From: Lachnospira eligens
GTDB taxonomy: Bacteria; Bacillota; Clostridia; Lachnospirales; Lachnospiraceae
Assembly (NCBI RefSeq): GCF_009680455.1
Contig: NZ_WKRD01000001.1
Span: forward strand, 124,001-188,000
Reading direction: 5' to 3'
DNA: 64,000 bases
This document shows, piece by piece, positions 1-7,998 of this stretch (position 1 is its first letter; each line of letters begins with the position of its first letter). The notes under the pieces are model-generated. The model was given only the letters and a program-made list of their open reading frames with translations, ran no database searches and was not told the DNA's origin. Made by a program: the position numbers and the translations under genes.

Positions 1-18
1 ATTCTTTAAAATAGCCAT
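1..18 (-). CDS. rplJ: Ribosomal protein L10, first six codons only (window edge)
   Basis: An ATG at 16-18 on the minus strand follows a strong AGGAGG ribosome-binding site and opens a frame running off the left edge, giving only M-A-I-L-K-N. The identity rests on context: it lies just downstream of an L10-type leader with an attenuator hairpin, after rplK-rplA, where rplJ normally sits. The residues themselves are too few to identify the protein. Confidence 0.65.
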
Positions 19-258
19 GAATAATTACCTCCTGTTAGATTCTTGCTTCATATAGAAGCGATTTTGCCTAAGTGAAGATTATTCGTCTATAGTTTCCCTA
101 CAAACAAAACCCTCTCTGCCAGCGACAGAGAGGGAATAATTAATCAAATCCTTAAATCCTCGGTAGGCGTGTTACCTTTAACCATCATCAGTAATACTGA
201 ATCCGGACCTGCTGTCTACGGCAAAATATTATGTTAACAGCAAAATGCTGCTCACAAG
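19..258 (-). ncRNA. L10 (rplJ) leader RNA
   Basis: The untranslated region before rplJ is about 240 nt. On the minus strand it contains the CCGTAGACAGCAGG and GGTAACACGCCTACCGAGG segments typical of Firmicutes L10 leaders, followed by an intrinsic attenuator hairpin. In the known family, the L10-L12 complex binds this leader and represses synthesis of L10 and L7/L12. Together with the promoter at 264-292 this marks rplJ as a separately initiated unit downstream of rplA. Confidence 0.8.
100..134 (-). terminator. Attenuator terminator hairpin in the L10 leader
   Basis: Arms CCCTCTCTG (110-118) and CAGAGAGGG (126-134) form a 9-bp stem with a 7-nt loop. On the minus strand the stem is followed by GTTTTGTTTG. 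It lies about 90 nt before the rplJ start, the position expected for transcription attenuation. Confidence 0.8.
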
Positions 259-263
259 CTGAT

Positions 264-292
264 AGTATACTATCAAAATATATTAATGTCAA
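264..292 (-). promoter_or_regulatory. SigA promoter for rplJ
   Basis: On the minus strand TTGACA (287-292) is separated by exactly 17 bp from TATACT (264-269). The -35 box is perfect and the -10 box has one mismatch. It lies between the rplA stop and the L10 leader, so rplJ can be expressed independently of rplKA. Confidence 0.8.
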
Positions 293-314
293 CCGTTTTT
301 AATCAAAAATCTGA

Positions 315-1010
315 TTAACCCACATACTTGGCTGTGCTTAACTTAACACCAGGTCCCATAGTAGAAGTGAGAACTACACTTCTAAGATAAGCTCCCTTAA
401 GTGAAGATGGCTTAGCCTTAACGATTGCATCCATAATAGCCTGGAAGTTGTCTGATAACTGCTCCTCTGTGAATGAAGCCTTACCAATTGGCACGTGAAT
501 GATATTAGTCTTGTCAAGTCTGTACTCGATCTTACCAGCCTTGATATCATTAACAGCTTTTGTTACATCCATAGTAACTGTACCAGCCTTAGGGTTTGGC
601 ATTAATCCCTTAGGACCAAGTACACGACCAAGACGACCAACAACACCCATCATATCTGGAGTTGCAACAACAACGTCGAACTCGAACCAGTTATCGTTCT
701 GGATCTTAGGAATAAGCTCCTCGCCACCAACGAAATCTGCTCCAGCTGCAAGAGCCTCATCAGCCTTAGCACCCTTAGCAAATACTAATACACGTACAGT
801 CTTACCTGTTCCGTGTGGAAGAACAACAGCTCCTCTGATCTGCTGCTCAGCGTGACGTCCATCACAACCTGTTCTGATATGTGCTTCGATTGTCTCGTCG
901 AATTTAGCAGTAGCGTTCTTCTTTACTAATGAGATAGCGTCTGCTGCTTCATATAATGTCTGGCGGTCAATATTCTTGGCTGCCTCAACGTATTTCTTTC
1001 CTCTTTTCAT
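315..1010 (-). CDS. rplA: 50S ribosomal protein L1
   Basis: A 231-residue protein of normal length for bacterial L1, which binds 23S rRNA at the L1 stalk and acts as translational repressor of its own operon. The segment [14 protein letters not shown] (about residues 130-143) is the L1 signature, and the N-terminus starts MKRGKKY as in many Firmicutes. The start is preceded by TAGGAGG about 9 nt upstream. It follows rplK by 72 bp, so the two are one transcription unit, as is usual. Confidence 0.98.
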   Translation of the reverse strand: MKRGKKYVEAAKNIDRQTLYEAADAISLVKKNATAKFDETIEAHIRTGCDGRHAEQQIRGAVVLPHGTGKTVRVLVFAKGAKADEALAAGADFVGGEELIPKIQNDNWFEFDVVVATPDMMGVVGRLGRVLGPKGLMPNPKAGTVTMDVTKAVNDIKAGKIEYRLDKTNIIHVPIGKASFTEEQLSDNFQAIMDAIVKAKPSSLKGAYLRSVVLTSTMGPGVKLSTAKYVG

Positions 1011-1082
1011 TATAAACCTCCTAGTGGTAATATCGGAAGGATTCTATCTTTCCTCCCACAATAATCATGAATCAAATGTAGA

Positions 1083-1508
1083 TTAGTCTTCTACAACGAT
1101 ACCCATACTCTTAGCTGTTCCTTCGATCATAGAAGTAGCTGCTTCGATAGATGCAGCATTAAGATCTGGCATCTTAAGCTCAGCGATCTTCTGAACTTCT
1201 GCTCTCTTAATAGTAGCAACCTTAGTCTTGTTAGGTACGCCTGATCCTGACTTAATGTTGCAAGCCTTCTTAAGAAGTACTGCTGCAGGTGGAGTCTTTG
1301 TAATAAAGCTGAAGCTTCTATCAGCATAAACTGTAATAACTACAGGTATGATAAGATCTCCCTGATCTGCTGTCTTAGCATTGAACTGCTTTGTGAATTC
1401 TACGATGTTAACACCGTGCTGACCAAGTGCTGGACCAACTGGTGGAGCTGGTGTAGCCTTGCCGGCAGGAATCTGTAATTTAATATATCCTGTTACTTTC
1501 TTTGCCAT
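1083..1508 (-). CDS. rplK: 50S ribosomal protein L11
   Basis: A 141-residue protein, the standard size for L11, which sits at the GTPase-associated centre and is needed for stringent-response sensing by RelA. The N-terminus ([20 protein letters not shown]) is the proline-rich L11 signature, and the C-terminal rRNA-binding half carries the conserved GSGVPNK segment. A strong TAGGAGG site precedes the ATG. It is the first gene of the rplK-rplA pair downstream of nusG. Confidence 0.98.
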   Translation of the reverse strand: MAKKVTGYIKLQIPAGKATPAPPVGPALGQHGVNIVEFTKQFNAKTADQGDLIIPVVITVYADRSFSFITKTPPAAVLLKKACNIKSGSGVPNKTKVATIKRAEVQKIAELKMPDLNAASIEAATSMIEGTAKSMGIVVED

Positions 1509-1664
1509 TTTGGCACCTCCTAAAAATAAATGTGGTAATTGGCGACCATCATAATATTACCCTGCTATCCATCCTTCAAGAATTGACCATCGTGCAATTC
1601 TTGTGAATGAATTTACACAGTAAATTCATTCTGGTCTCCCACGTCCCAGGATCGGGACTGCTTC
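1509..1664 (-). promoter_or_regulatory. nusG-rplK intergenic leader with two hairpins
   Basis: This 156-bp gap has no gene. On the minus strand it contains a 12-bp perfect hairpin (GAATGAATTTAC / GTAAATTCATTC, about 1612-1638) and a second one (CAAGAATTG / CAATTCTTG, about 1577-1605). Neither has a clear U-run, so they look more like an rplK leader or RNA-processing structure than a terminator. The role is inference. Confidence 0.4.
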
Positions 1665-2201
1665 TTACAATAACTTCACATCTGTGAAATCAATCTCGAC
1701 CGGTGTTTCACGACCGAACATCTCAACATTAATTGTAAGGCACTGCTTGCCCTCATTAATATTGGTAATCTCACCAACTGTATCTTCCCATGCACCAGAG
1801 AGGATCATAACCTTATCGCCGACCTTGCCAGCGAACTGGATAACAGGCTTAACTTCCTGTTCTTCCTCAAGGCTTATGCCGAGATTCTTAATTTCTGTTG
1901 GTGTAAGTGGTACTGGCTTTGATCCAGGACCAACAAACCCTGTAACACCTCTTGTGTTTCTGACAACATACCAACTATCGTCGTTCATTACCATCTTCAC
2001 AAGAACGTATCCAGGAAACATTTTCTTCTGAGCAGCTTTCTTAGAGCCATCCTTAATCTCCACTACTGTTTCAAGTGGAACGATAACTTCAAGAATCTGA
2101 TCGTGAAGATTTCTGTTTTCAACTGTCTTCTCAATGTTAGCCTTCACCTTGTTCTCATAACCTGAGTAAGTGTGAACTACATACCATTTTGCGTCATCCA
2201 T
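1665..2201 (-). CDS. nusG: Transcription termination/antitermination protein NusG
   Basis: A 178-residue NusG of normal length. The NGN domain opens with AKWYVVHTYSGYENKV, and the middle holds MFPGYVLVKM and RNTRGVTGFVG. The C-terminal KOW domain (about residues 125-178) holds GDKVMILSGAWEDTVGEI. NusG binds RNA polymerase and links it to Rho, NusA or the ribosome. It lies 15 bp downstream of secE and is the third gene of the rpmG-secE-nusG unit. Confidence 0.98.
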   Translation of the reverse strand: MDDAKWYVVHTYSGYENKVKANIEKTVENRNLHDQILEVIVPLETVVEIKDGSKKAAQKKMFPGYVLVKMVMNDDSWYVVRNTRGVTGFVGPGSKPVPLTPTEIKNLGISLEEEQEVKPVIQFAGKVGDKVMILSGAWEDTVGEITNINEGKQCLTINVEMFGRETPVEIDFTDVKLL

Positions 2202-2216
2202 ACAATCACCTATTCC

Positions 2217-2420
2217 TTATTTTACAATGAACTCAATTCCAAAGCGGACAATTAAATCCACAACTGCAATGATTACACCTAATAATACGGACACAGCCAA
2301 TACAGCTACAGTTTCCTTAGTAAGCGACTGACGGTCTGGCCAAATAATTTTTGAAAATTCAGCTTTTAAACCTTTGAACCAGTTCTTTTTCTGCTTCTTA
2401 GCTTTTACAGTATCACCCAT
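2217..2420 (-). CDS. secE: Preprotein translocase subunit SecE
   Basis: A 67-residue protein with the short single-span SecE form typical of Gram-positives. A basic cytoplasmic start (KAKKQKKNWFKGLKAEF) is followed by the conserved IIWPDRQSLTKET amphipathic segment and one C-terminal membrane helix. SecE clamps SecY in the protein-export channel. It lies between rpmG and nusG, the common order in Firmicutes. Confidence 0.96.
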   Translation of the reverse strand: MGDTVKAKKQKKNWFKGLKAEFSKIIWPDRQSLTKETVAVLAVSVLLGVIIAVVDLIVRFGIEFIVK

Positions 2421-2442
2421 GAAATACTCCTCACTGTACTAA

Positions 2443-2592
2443 TTACTTTGTTTCCTTGTGTAATGTGTGTGATTTACAGAACTTACAATACTTCTTTGTT
2501 TCCATTCTGTCTGGATGAGCTTTCTTTTCCTTAGTCATGTTGTAATTGCGCTGTTTACACTCAGTACATGCCAATGTTATCTTTACTCGCAC
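2443..2592 (-). CDS. rpmG: 50S ribosomal protein L33 (GTG start)
   Basis: Translating the minus strand from a GTG at 2590-2592 to a TAA at 2443-2445 gives 49 residues. The product starts [17 protein letters not shown] and has a second Cys pair ([10 protein letters not shown]), so the four-cysteine zinc-binding form of L33 is intact. A GGAGG site lies 8 nt upstream. The non-ATG start makes it easy to miss. It heads the rpmG-secE-nusG unit. Confidence 0.95.
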   Translation of the reverse strand: MRVKITLACTECKQRNYNMTKEKKAHPDRMETKKYCKFCKSHTLHKETK

Positions 2593-2716
2593 AACTTCCA
2601 CCTCCAATTATTATTTTTGTAGGTGTTAAAACACCAATTGGTTTCTTTGCCCGCCTAATCAATGTTGGGTTGTTGAAATTCAGGCACGCAAAAAAGACCG
2701 CTTCCATAGCCGTTCT

Positions 2717-2746
2717 AATATAGCACAGTACATTCCAACTCGTCAA
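2717..2746 (-). promoter_or_regulatory. SigA promoter for rpmG-secE-nusG
   Basis: On the minus strand TTGACG (2741-2746) and TATATT (2717-2722) are separated by 18 bp, about 125 bp before the rpmG start. It is divergent from the promoter of the FliD-like gene. Confidence 0.65.
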
Positions 2747-2768
2747 CAACTTTTTTAAAGAAAATATA

Positions 2769-2820
2769 GTGACAAAAAATGAACTTCATATTATAATATT
2801 TGTACAAAAACATACGATAT
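2769..2820 (+). promoter_or_regulatory. Promoter region of the FliD-like gene (SigA-like, overlapping SigD-like)
   Basis: GTGACA (2769-2774), a 17-bp spacer and TATAAT (2792-2797) fit SigA. Overlapping this, TAAT (2794-2797), 16 bp and ACGATAT (2814-2820) match the SigD-type boxes seen elsewhere in this window with one mismatch in each half. Either could drive the gene at 2883. Confidence 0.5.
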
Positions 2821-2882
2821 ATATAAGGAAATGGATTTCCTTACATTTTCTACCGATTATTACAGACAAGGAGGTGACTGTT

Positions 2883-4214
2883 ATGATCAGCAGCGTGTAC
2901 AGCTATTATCTTGCCCAGTATGGACATAAGACTAACTCAAAGTACGATACACACACTAAAGCACAATTAAAGAATACATATGGCAGAGTTCTGAAATCTA
3001 ACAGTCAGACTCCTACATATAAGGCAGATATGTCAGAGGCTGCGCAGAAATATGCAATCGACCTTAAAGAGAATGCCAGAGAATTAAGTAACATTGCCAA
3101 TGAGCTTTCAGGAAGCGACGGTCACGGCATGGTATTTAAGAAATCAGCAGTGTCAGACAATCCTGATGCGGTAACAGCCACATTTATAGGCGACAGCTCA
3201 TCTGCCGATGATACAAACCTTGATATAGAAGTCCGCCAGCTTGCAACAAGCCAGATTAATACCGGACATTACCTGCAGCCTAACAGCCGCACAGTTAAGC
3301 CAGGAGATTATTCATTTGATTTGAACATCAATAATCTGACCTATGAATTCCAGTTTAATGTAGATGAGGAAGAGAGCAATTCTGACATACAGAACAAGCT
3401 TGCCAGACTTATTAACCGTTCCAATATCGGACTTAATGCTTCTGTAAGTGAAGACAGCCTCGGCAATACTGCGCTGAACATTGAATCAGACATGACAGGT
3501 GTAAGTGTAATCAAGCCTACAATATTTAACATCAGGCCTAATAACGATATTCAGACAGACAATCCTGATTTCGTGGAAGGTTTTGATGAGCCTACTATGG
3601 AGAAGAACACTAACTTCATTGAAACATATGGTCTTGACCGTGTAACACAGTATCCTAGCAATGCAATCTTTTCTGTCAATGGAGAAGAACGCTCATCTGC
3701 TTCGAATGACATAACAATTAACAAAACATTTGCAATATCATTTCATAATACAACTGACAAGCCGGCAACCATCAGTCTTAAAGATGATGCTGATTCAATC
3801 ACAGAAAGCATTACAGAACTTGTTTCCGGCTACAACAGACTTGTTTCCATCGCCGCAGATAAAGAGAACGATAAGTTTGAGGGCAATGCCAAGTTAAAGA
3901 AAGAATTTTCAAGAATAATGAAGGCTTACCAGCCACAGCTTGAACGCAATGGACTTACAGTAAGTGATGAGGGTTCGCTTGAAGTTAATAAGGTGGTTAT
4001 TCAGAAAGCTGCTTCTGACGGCACACTTTCCGATGTATTTAACGCTTTGGATTCATTCAAGAAATCAATCCAAAGAAAGGCTGATGATATCTCCATCAAC
4101 CCTATGAACTATGTAAACAATAAGATTGTCGCTTATAAGAATCCACATAAGCCTGTGAATGACCCTTATAATCTTTCTGCCTACTCAGGCATGATGTTTA
4201 ATGGCTATATCTAA
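2883..4214 (+). CDS. FliD-like (filament-cap-like) protein of unknown role
   Basis: This 443-residue protein has a start chosen at the ATG 3' of GGAGGTGACTGTT; an in-frame GTG 114 bp upstream lies in the promoter. The middle resembles FliD: a segment with LDIEVRQLATSQ (about residues 113-124) is like the FliD D2/D3 entry, and SNAIFSVNGEERSSASNDITI-like residues resemble the FliD 'F-V-DG-SSN-I' region. It then continues into helical sequence with a serine/threonine-poor C-terminus. It lacks the SGMDTESLV start of the true FliD at 23329-25443. It is not near other flagellar genes, but it faces a small SigD-promoter gene. It could cap or decorate an appendage; function is inferred only. Confidence 0.6.
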   Translation: MISSVYSYYLAQYGHKTNSKYDTHTKAQLKNTYGRVLKSNSQTPTYKADMSEAAQKYAIDLKENARELSNIANELSGSDGHGMVFKKSAVSDNPDAVTATFIGDSSSADDTNLDIEVRQLATSQINTGHYLQPNSRTVKPGDYSFDLNINNLTYEFQFNVDEEESNSDIQNKLARLINRSNIGLNASVSEDSLGNTALNIESDMTGVSVIKPTIFNIRPNNDIQTDNPDFVEGFDEPTMEKNTNFIETYGLDRVTQYPSNAIFSVNGEERSSASNDITINKTFAISFHNTTDKPATISLKDDADSITESITELVSGYNRLVSIAADKENDKFEGNAKLKKEFSRIMKAYQPQLERNGLTVSDEGSLEVNKVVIQKAASDGTLSDVFNALDSFKKSIQRKADDISINPMNYVNNKIVAYKNPHKPVNDPYNLSAYSGMMFNGYI

Positions 4215-4231
4215 CTACCATAATATAAAAT

Positions 4232-4277
4232 AAGGCATCCGTCTGGTTCATGTAATACATAAACCGGCGGATGCCTT
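4232..4277. terminator. Bidirectional terminator
   Basis: AAGGCATCCG (4232-4241) pairs with CGGATGCCTT (4268-4277), and inner CTGGTT pairs with AACCGG. The hairpin lies between convergent genes ending at 4214 (+) and 4289 (-) and can serve both. Confidence 0.75.
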
Positions 4278-4288
4278 TATGTTTCTTA

Positions 4289-4648
4289 TTATTCATTAAT
4301 CAGTCTGCTTCCTGCATCATGTAACTGCTTAACAAATGTACTAAGCCTTACAAGTGCTTTAGAAACATCCACATCATCATCAGCCTTTACAGCCTCTGAA
4401 AGCTCCTTAACACCAGAATTAGCTTCTGCCTCGTCAACTGCCCCAGCCTCAATAATATCCTTAGTTCCATTATATACTTCAAAAAGCCAGTTAAGCCCTT
4501 CAATAATAACATTCACCGCATCATGAGTCTCTGGAAAAGGAACTCCTGAAAGTTCTTCTGAGACTTTCTCTATTGCTCCAATAAGCTTCTCGCTGTAAGG
4601 AACAGCTTCCTTAAGTACATCTATCTGCTGCTGTCTGTAATCATCCAT
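4289..4648 (-). CDS. Small helical protein with a SigD-type promoter, function unknown
   Basis: I do not recognise this 119-residue protein. It is acidic and almost all predicted helix (VLKEAVPYSEKLIGAIEKVSEEL near the N-terminus), without signal peptide, membrane span or cysteines. The start at 4648 follows AAAGGTGA; an in-frame GTG four codons upstream overlaps that site. Its promoter (4686-4712) closely matches the SigD consensus, which puts it in the motility regulon, perhaps as an export chaperone or motility accessory (inference). Size and helicity resemble FliS/FliT/FlgN-type chaperones, but I see no specific motif. Confidence 0.7.
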   Translation of the reverse strand: MDDYRQQQIDVLKEAVPYSEKLIGAIEKVSEELSGVPFPETHDAVNVIIEGLNWLFEVYNGTKDIIEAGAVDEAEANSGVKELSEAVKADDDVDVSKALVRLSTFVKQLHDAGSRLINE

Positions 4649-4685
4649 GATTCTAATCACCTTTCTTTATGAACTTATAGAATAT

Positions 4686-4712
4686 ATATCGGCTGGATTG
4701 GTGGAAAGTTAA
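4686..4712 (-). promoter_or_regulatory. SigD (flagellar sigma) promoter
   Basis: On the minus strand TTAA (4709-4712), 15 bp, then GCCGATAT (4686-4693). The -10 box is a perfect match to the Bacillus SigD consensus. It lies 38 bp before the start of the gene at 4289-4648. Confidence 0.75.
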
Positions 4713-4733
4713 TATTAATCACATGTGAAAATG

Positions 4734-5714
4734 CTACACTCTTAACCTTCCACTGGCAACTTCTTCACAAAATTCATCAACACTGCCTTTAAAACCAACT
4801 CTTCTAATCTGCTTAATCAATTCCTGCTCCATGTGACCGTAAAATGGATACGTATGATCCGCTGTGCCTTTTACTGGAATCATATAATCGCCAAACTCAG
4901 CCTTAAGCACTTCATCATAATTTTTTGGTGCTTTAACCACAAAATTCTCAAACGGCATTTCTATTACATCATCAAAGCACTCTTTACGCATCTTATAACT
5001 GTCATTATCAATCCATAAAGCCATGCTGCTTACATAGTCAGCTTCATCTCTGTAACATAACGAAGATACTTTATCTATCAGTTTCCATATATAATTCTTA
5101 GTATCTTCTCTTAATTCAATATTAACATTACATAATTGACCAAACTCAGAAACAAATTTATCTAAAGAACCCTCTCTATTTAATTCATTCCATTTCCCTA
5201 AAATTTCCATTCCAAGCTTTATAATCTGCTTCTGCATGTCTGCAAATTCTTTGTCTTTAGAAATATAATCCAATGGAAAAATATCTATCCCAGCCCTCTG
5301 ATATGGAAATCCATGAAAATACTTCATATAATCATTAAAATTCCATAATTCTTCATCTGCAATAACTCTTAACTGTGGAACAAATGCTGCATTTTGCAAA
5401 CGCTCACAATCAGCATACATGCCTGCAACTACAAAGCCGTATGGCAGTTCACCAGGAAGAATCCTGATAAGTTCATTGTATTCATCTCTCATAAGACTGA
5501 TGTCAATATCATCATCCCATGGAATCATTCCCTTATGTCTCACAGCCCCAAGCAATGTACCAAAGTCTGCAAAATACCTTATTCCATTTCTGTTACATAT
5601 ATCAGATACAACCTGAAATACTTCCATCTGCGCAGCCCATGCTCTCTTCATCATAGAAGATATTTCAAAACCCTCTCTTACTTCTGTATTAAAAAAATCA
5701 TTATCAAACTTCAA
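4734..5714 (-). CDS. LicD-family phosphotransferase (glycan phospho-modification)
   Basis: A 326-residue LicD-type nucleotidyltransferase-fold protein. The hallmark GTLLGAVRHKGMIPWDDDID lies near residues 52-71; the DDD-ID acidic cluster binds metal. LicD enzymes move phosphocholine or related phospho-groups from CDP-activated donors to sugars. I chose a TTG start at 5714 because GAGGCGGTG lies 8 nt upstream and the product then aligns with the N-terminus of the second LicD (MQFDRSFF at 21310); a TTG 24 bp upstream overlaps the preceding stop. It is the last gene of the island and follows the AMP-ligase-like gene closely. The transferred group is unknown. Confidence 0.85.
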   Translation of the reverse strand: MKFDNDFFNTEVREGFEISSMMKRAWAAQMEVFQVVSDICNRNGIRYFADFGTLLGAVRHKGMIPWDDDIDISLMRDEYNELIRILPGELPYGFVVAGMYADCERLQNAAFVPQLRVIADEELWNFNDYMKYFHGFPYQRAGIDIFPLDYISKDKEFADMQKQIIKLGMEILGKWNELNREGSLDKFVSEFGQLCNVNIELREDTKNYIWKLIDKVSSLCYRDEADYVSSMALWIDNDSYKMRKECFDDVIEMPFENFVVKAPKNYDEVLKAEFGDYMIPVKGTADHTYPFYGHMEQELIKQIRRVGFKGSVDEFCEEVASGRLRV

Positions 5715-5734
5715 ACCAGCACCGCCTCGTTTAA

Positions 5735-7120
5735 TCAATCATCAATAAACTCACATACAGCTTCCTCATCAACCGTGCCATCAGACTTTCTTGGCAAAGG
5801 TTCTTTTCTTAACACAATCTTCTGAATCTCCCAGCGGTAACCTTTTTTCTCGTTATACTTGTCAATACGTCTCTTGAATATATCCTCAGTTGCACTCTTA
5901 TCAATAGGCACAATAACCGCCGTAAGCCTGTTATTGTAAAATATTATAAAACCTTCTGCAACTCCATTAATAGCTGTAATCTGTTCATTAGTTCTTACAC
6001 GGCTTATCTTCTCACCTGTAGGCAACAGAATAATATCCGGATTGCGCTGCAACAGAACAAGTCTGCCGGCATTGTTAATCCTTCCGTAATCACCTGTATG
6101 ATACATACCGTCTTTTAATACATTTTCAGTAGACTCCATGTCATTATAATAGCCTTTCATGACACATGGTCCACTTACAATAATCTCTCCATCATCAGCA
6201 ATAGATACTGCATTATTATCAAAAAGAGTATACGAACCATCGTAAAGCTCATTAACCCCTACACAACCCGAAGTCTCTGTCATTCCATATATATTATAAA
6301 CCTTCAAATCACTGTCACACAGATTCTCAAAAAGTCTGAACGGGCAGCTTGCACCACCTATGATAATAGTATTGAGTTCTTTATTAAATCCACTTATAGC
6401 TCGCTGATAGTCAATCATAGAAGGAGTACCTATAAGAATAGTTGGATTATAATAATAAGTATCTGCATCAACATGTCTTAAGCCTCTGCCTATACACACC
6501 ATAGCACCATTATACAGAGGCCATATGAGGCTGTATATAAATCCAAATTCATTATGAAGCGGAATCTGTGCAAGCACAATATCATCACTTGTACATTCAA
6601 CCCTGCTGTTTATCGCCATAACCGCATTAAGAATATTATCAACAGACAGAACAACCGGCTTATCACATTCATTAGCTGTAGCCGTAAACATGATAATATC
6701 GCCCTCCTGCGTATTCTCATCATATATAAGTCCGTCAACATTATCCTTCTCAGCACTTGATATGATAATAGAATTCTCATCAGAGAGAATATACTGGTTA
6801 GTAGATGTCAATGTATAATTAACTTCCGTCTTCTTAAGAAGGTCAACCCTCGAATCATGAGGAAGGAAGAAATCAACAAGTGCAAGCTCCTTTCCCGCAA
6901 CAATCGTTCCGAACATATTAACGATCCATCTATATGAAGCCGGCCCGAATATTGCAATCCTCTTTCCTTCAAATTTCTGAAAATGTAATGCCTTCTTAGT
7001 TACATCATCAAAAAGCTTCGCATAAGTAACCTTCATCGTATCATAAACGACAGCCACAGCGTCTGGCTGGCTCTCGGCATTACTCTTTAACATATTATAA
7101 AATGTATTCTTATCTGTCAT
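5735..7120 (-). CDS. AMP-ligase (ANL superfamily)-like protein with degenerate motifs
   Basis: A 461-residue ANL-superfamily protein starting at MTDKNTF after CGGAGAAAATC. Family members activate a carboxylate as an acyl-adenylate. Visible motifs are YNIYGMTETSG (A5), MYHTGDYGRI (A7) and a GRLVLLQRNPDIILLPTGEKIS-like A8 hinge. Two key sites are altered: the phosphate-binding loop reads FTATANECDKPV instead of TSGTTG-PK, and the C-terminal catalytic lysine region reads LPRKSDGTVDE where GK is expected. It may be inactive, or use a different half-reaction. No carrier protein is nearby. It overlaps the upstream end of the LicD frame and follows the racemase, suggesting a joint task such as adding an acyl or aminoacyl group to a glycan (inference). 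Confidence 0.8.
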   Translation of the reverse strand: MTDKNTFYNMLKSNAESQPDAVAVVYDTMKVTYAKLFDDVTKKALHFQKFEGKRIAIFGPASYRWIVNMFGTIVAGKELALVDFFLPHDSRVDLLKKTEVNYTLTSTNQYILSDENSIIISSAEKDNVDGLIYDENTQEGDIIMFTATANECDKPVVLSVDNILNAVMAINSRVECTSDDIVLAQIPLHNEFGFIYSLIWPLYNGAMVCIGRGLRHVDADTYYYNPTILIGTPSMIDYQRAISGFNKELNTIIIGGASCPFRLFENLCDSDLKVYNIYGMTETSGCVGVNELYDGSYTLFDNNAVSIADDGEIIVSGPCVMKGYYNDMESTENVLKDGMYHTGDYGRINNAGRLVLLQRNPDIILLPTGEKISRVRTNEQITAINGVAEGFIIFYNNRLTAVIVPIDKSATEDIFKRRIDKYNEKKGYRWEIQKIVLRKEPLPRKSDGTVDEEAVCEFIDD

Positions 7121-7211
7121 GATTTTCTCCGTTCTTAAACATAAATCCTGCATCAATATATAATATAAAAAATTATAGCATTCAGATTAGAAAAAGCCAA
7201 CAGTGTTATCT

Positions 7212-7916
7212 CTAACGTATGGCGTCATATTCCTCTTTTAATTTAATTATCGATAAATACAATGGATCATATATTTTTTCACACAATATATCATCCTTAT
7301 ACATTTCATACAAAACAGGTAACTCTGTACATCCTAAAACACATGCATCATATTTATTTACCAAGCCTAAAAATGTTTCTTTTATGTCATGATTATATTT
7401 ATTTTGTTTCACAGCTTCAATACAATTTCTTATCAAAATATATTCTTCTGGCAATGGCGTAATACATTCAATTTTTGAATTTAATAAATTATCTTGATAT
7501 ATTCTCGATTGAATGATACCCTCTGATCCCAACAGGTATACACTTTTAACAGATTGCTTTTTTATTTCATCTACGCAATTATCAATAATATTAACAACTC
7601 TGTCTTTTAGTTGAGGGATTTTATCATATATTTGTGGCAAAAATAAATGTGATGTATTACATGCCAATATTATTCTGGTAGCCCCCGCATCCATTAGATA
7701 TTGCATAGACTCAAACATTTCTGATATCAATTCATCTACATTCTCCTTATACAAAAAAGCTCTAACTCTACTTGGCATTGTACATCTATTATCAATAATA
7801 ATTCTAGGACGCTCCCATTCTTTTTCAGCCTTAAAAACATCTGCATACTGTTTAAACATATTAATCGTTGCATATGTTCCCATTCCGCCCAAAACCCCTA
7901 TAGTAAATTCATTCAT
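7212..7916 (-). CDS. Aspartate/glutamate racemase family protein
   Basis: This 234-residue protein starts with the family signature GVLGGMGTYAT. Both catalytic cysteines are present: C86 in ILACNTSH and C196 in LGCTELP, so a two-base racemase mechanism is possible. The family makes D-Asp or D-Glu, or acts on other small acids. A GGAGAAAAG site precedes the ATG. It lies inside the glycan island next to an AMP-ligase-like gene, so it may supply an unusual amino acid for decoration rather than peptidoglycan. That role is inference; the substrate cannot be read from sequence. Confidence 0.88.
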   Translation of the reverse strand: MNEFTIGVLGGMGTYATINMFKQYADVFKAEKEWERPRIIIDNRCTMPSRVRAFLYKENVDELISEMFESMQYLMDAGATRIILACNTSHLFLPQIYDKIPQLKDRVVNIIDNCVDEIKKQSVKSVYLLGSEGIIQSRIYQDNLLNSKIECITPLPEEYILIRNCIEAVKQNKYNHDIKETFLGLVNKYDACVLGCTELPVLYEMYKDDILCEKIYDPLYLSIIKLKEEYDAIR

Positions 7917-7998
7917 CTTTTCTCCAATCTAATTTTATTTTACTTTTTCTTCTGTGTATTTTATTATATACCATATATAATAAATATAGGAGACTCTT

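Noticed and set aside
499..855. Open frame antisense to rplA
   Set aside because: It lies fully inside a highly conserved ribosomal gene, has no ribosome-binding site, and its composition is that of a reverse-strand shadow.
2561..2749. Possible small gene or tRNA before rpmG
   Set aside because: The frame overlaps rpmG and its promoter; no cloverleaf could be folded from this stretch.
2769..2882. Upstream extension of the FliD-like gene
   Set aside because: It contains promoter boxes, while the ATG at 2883 has a strong GGAGGTG site at correct distance.
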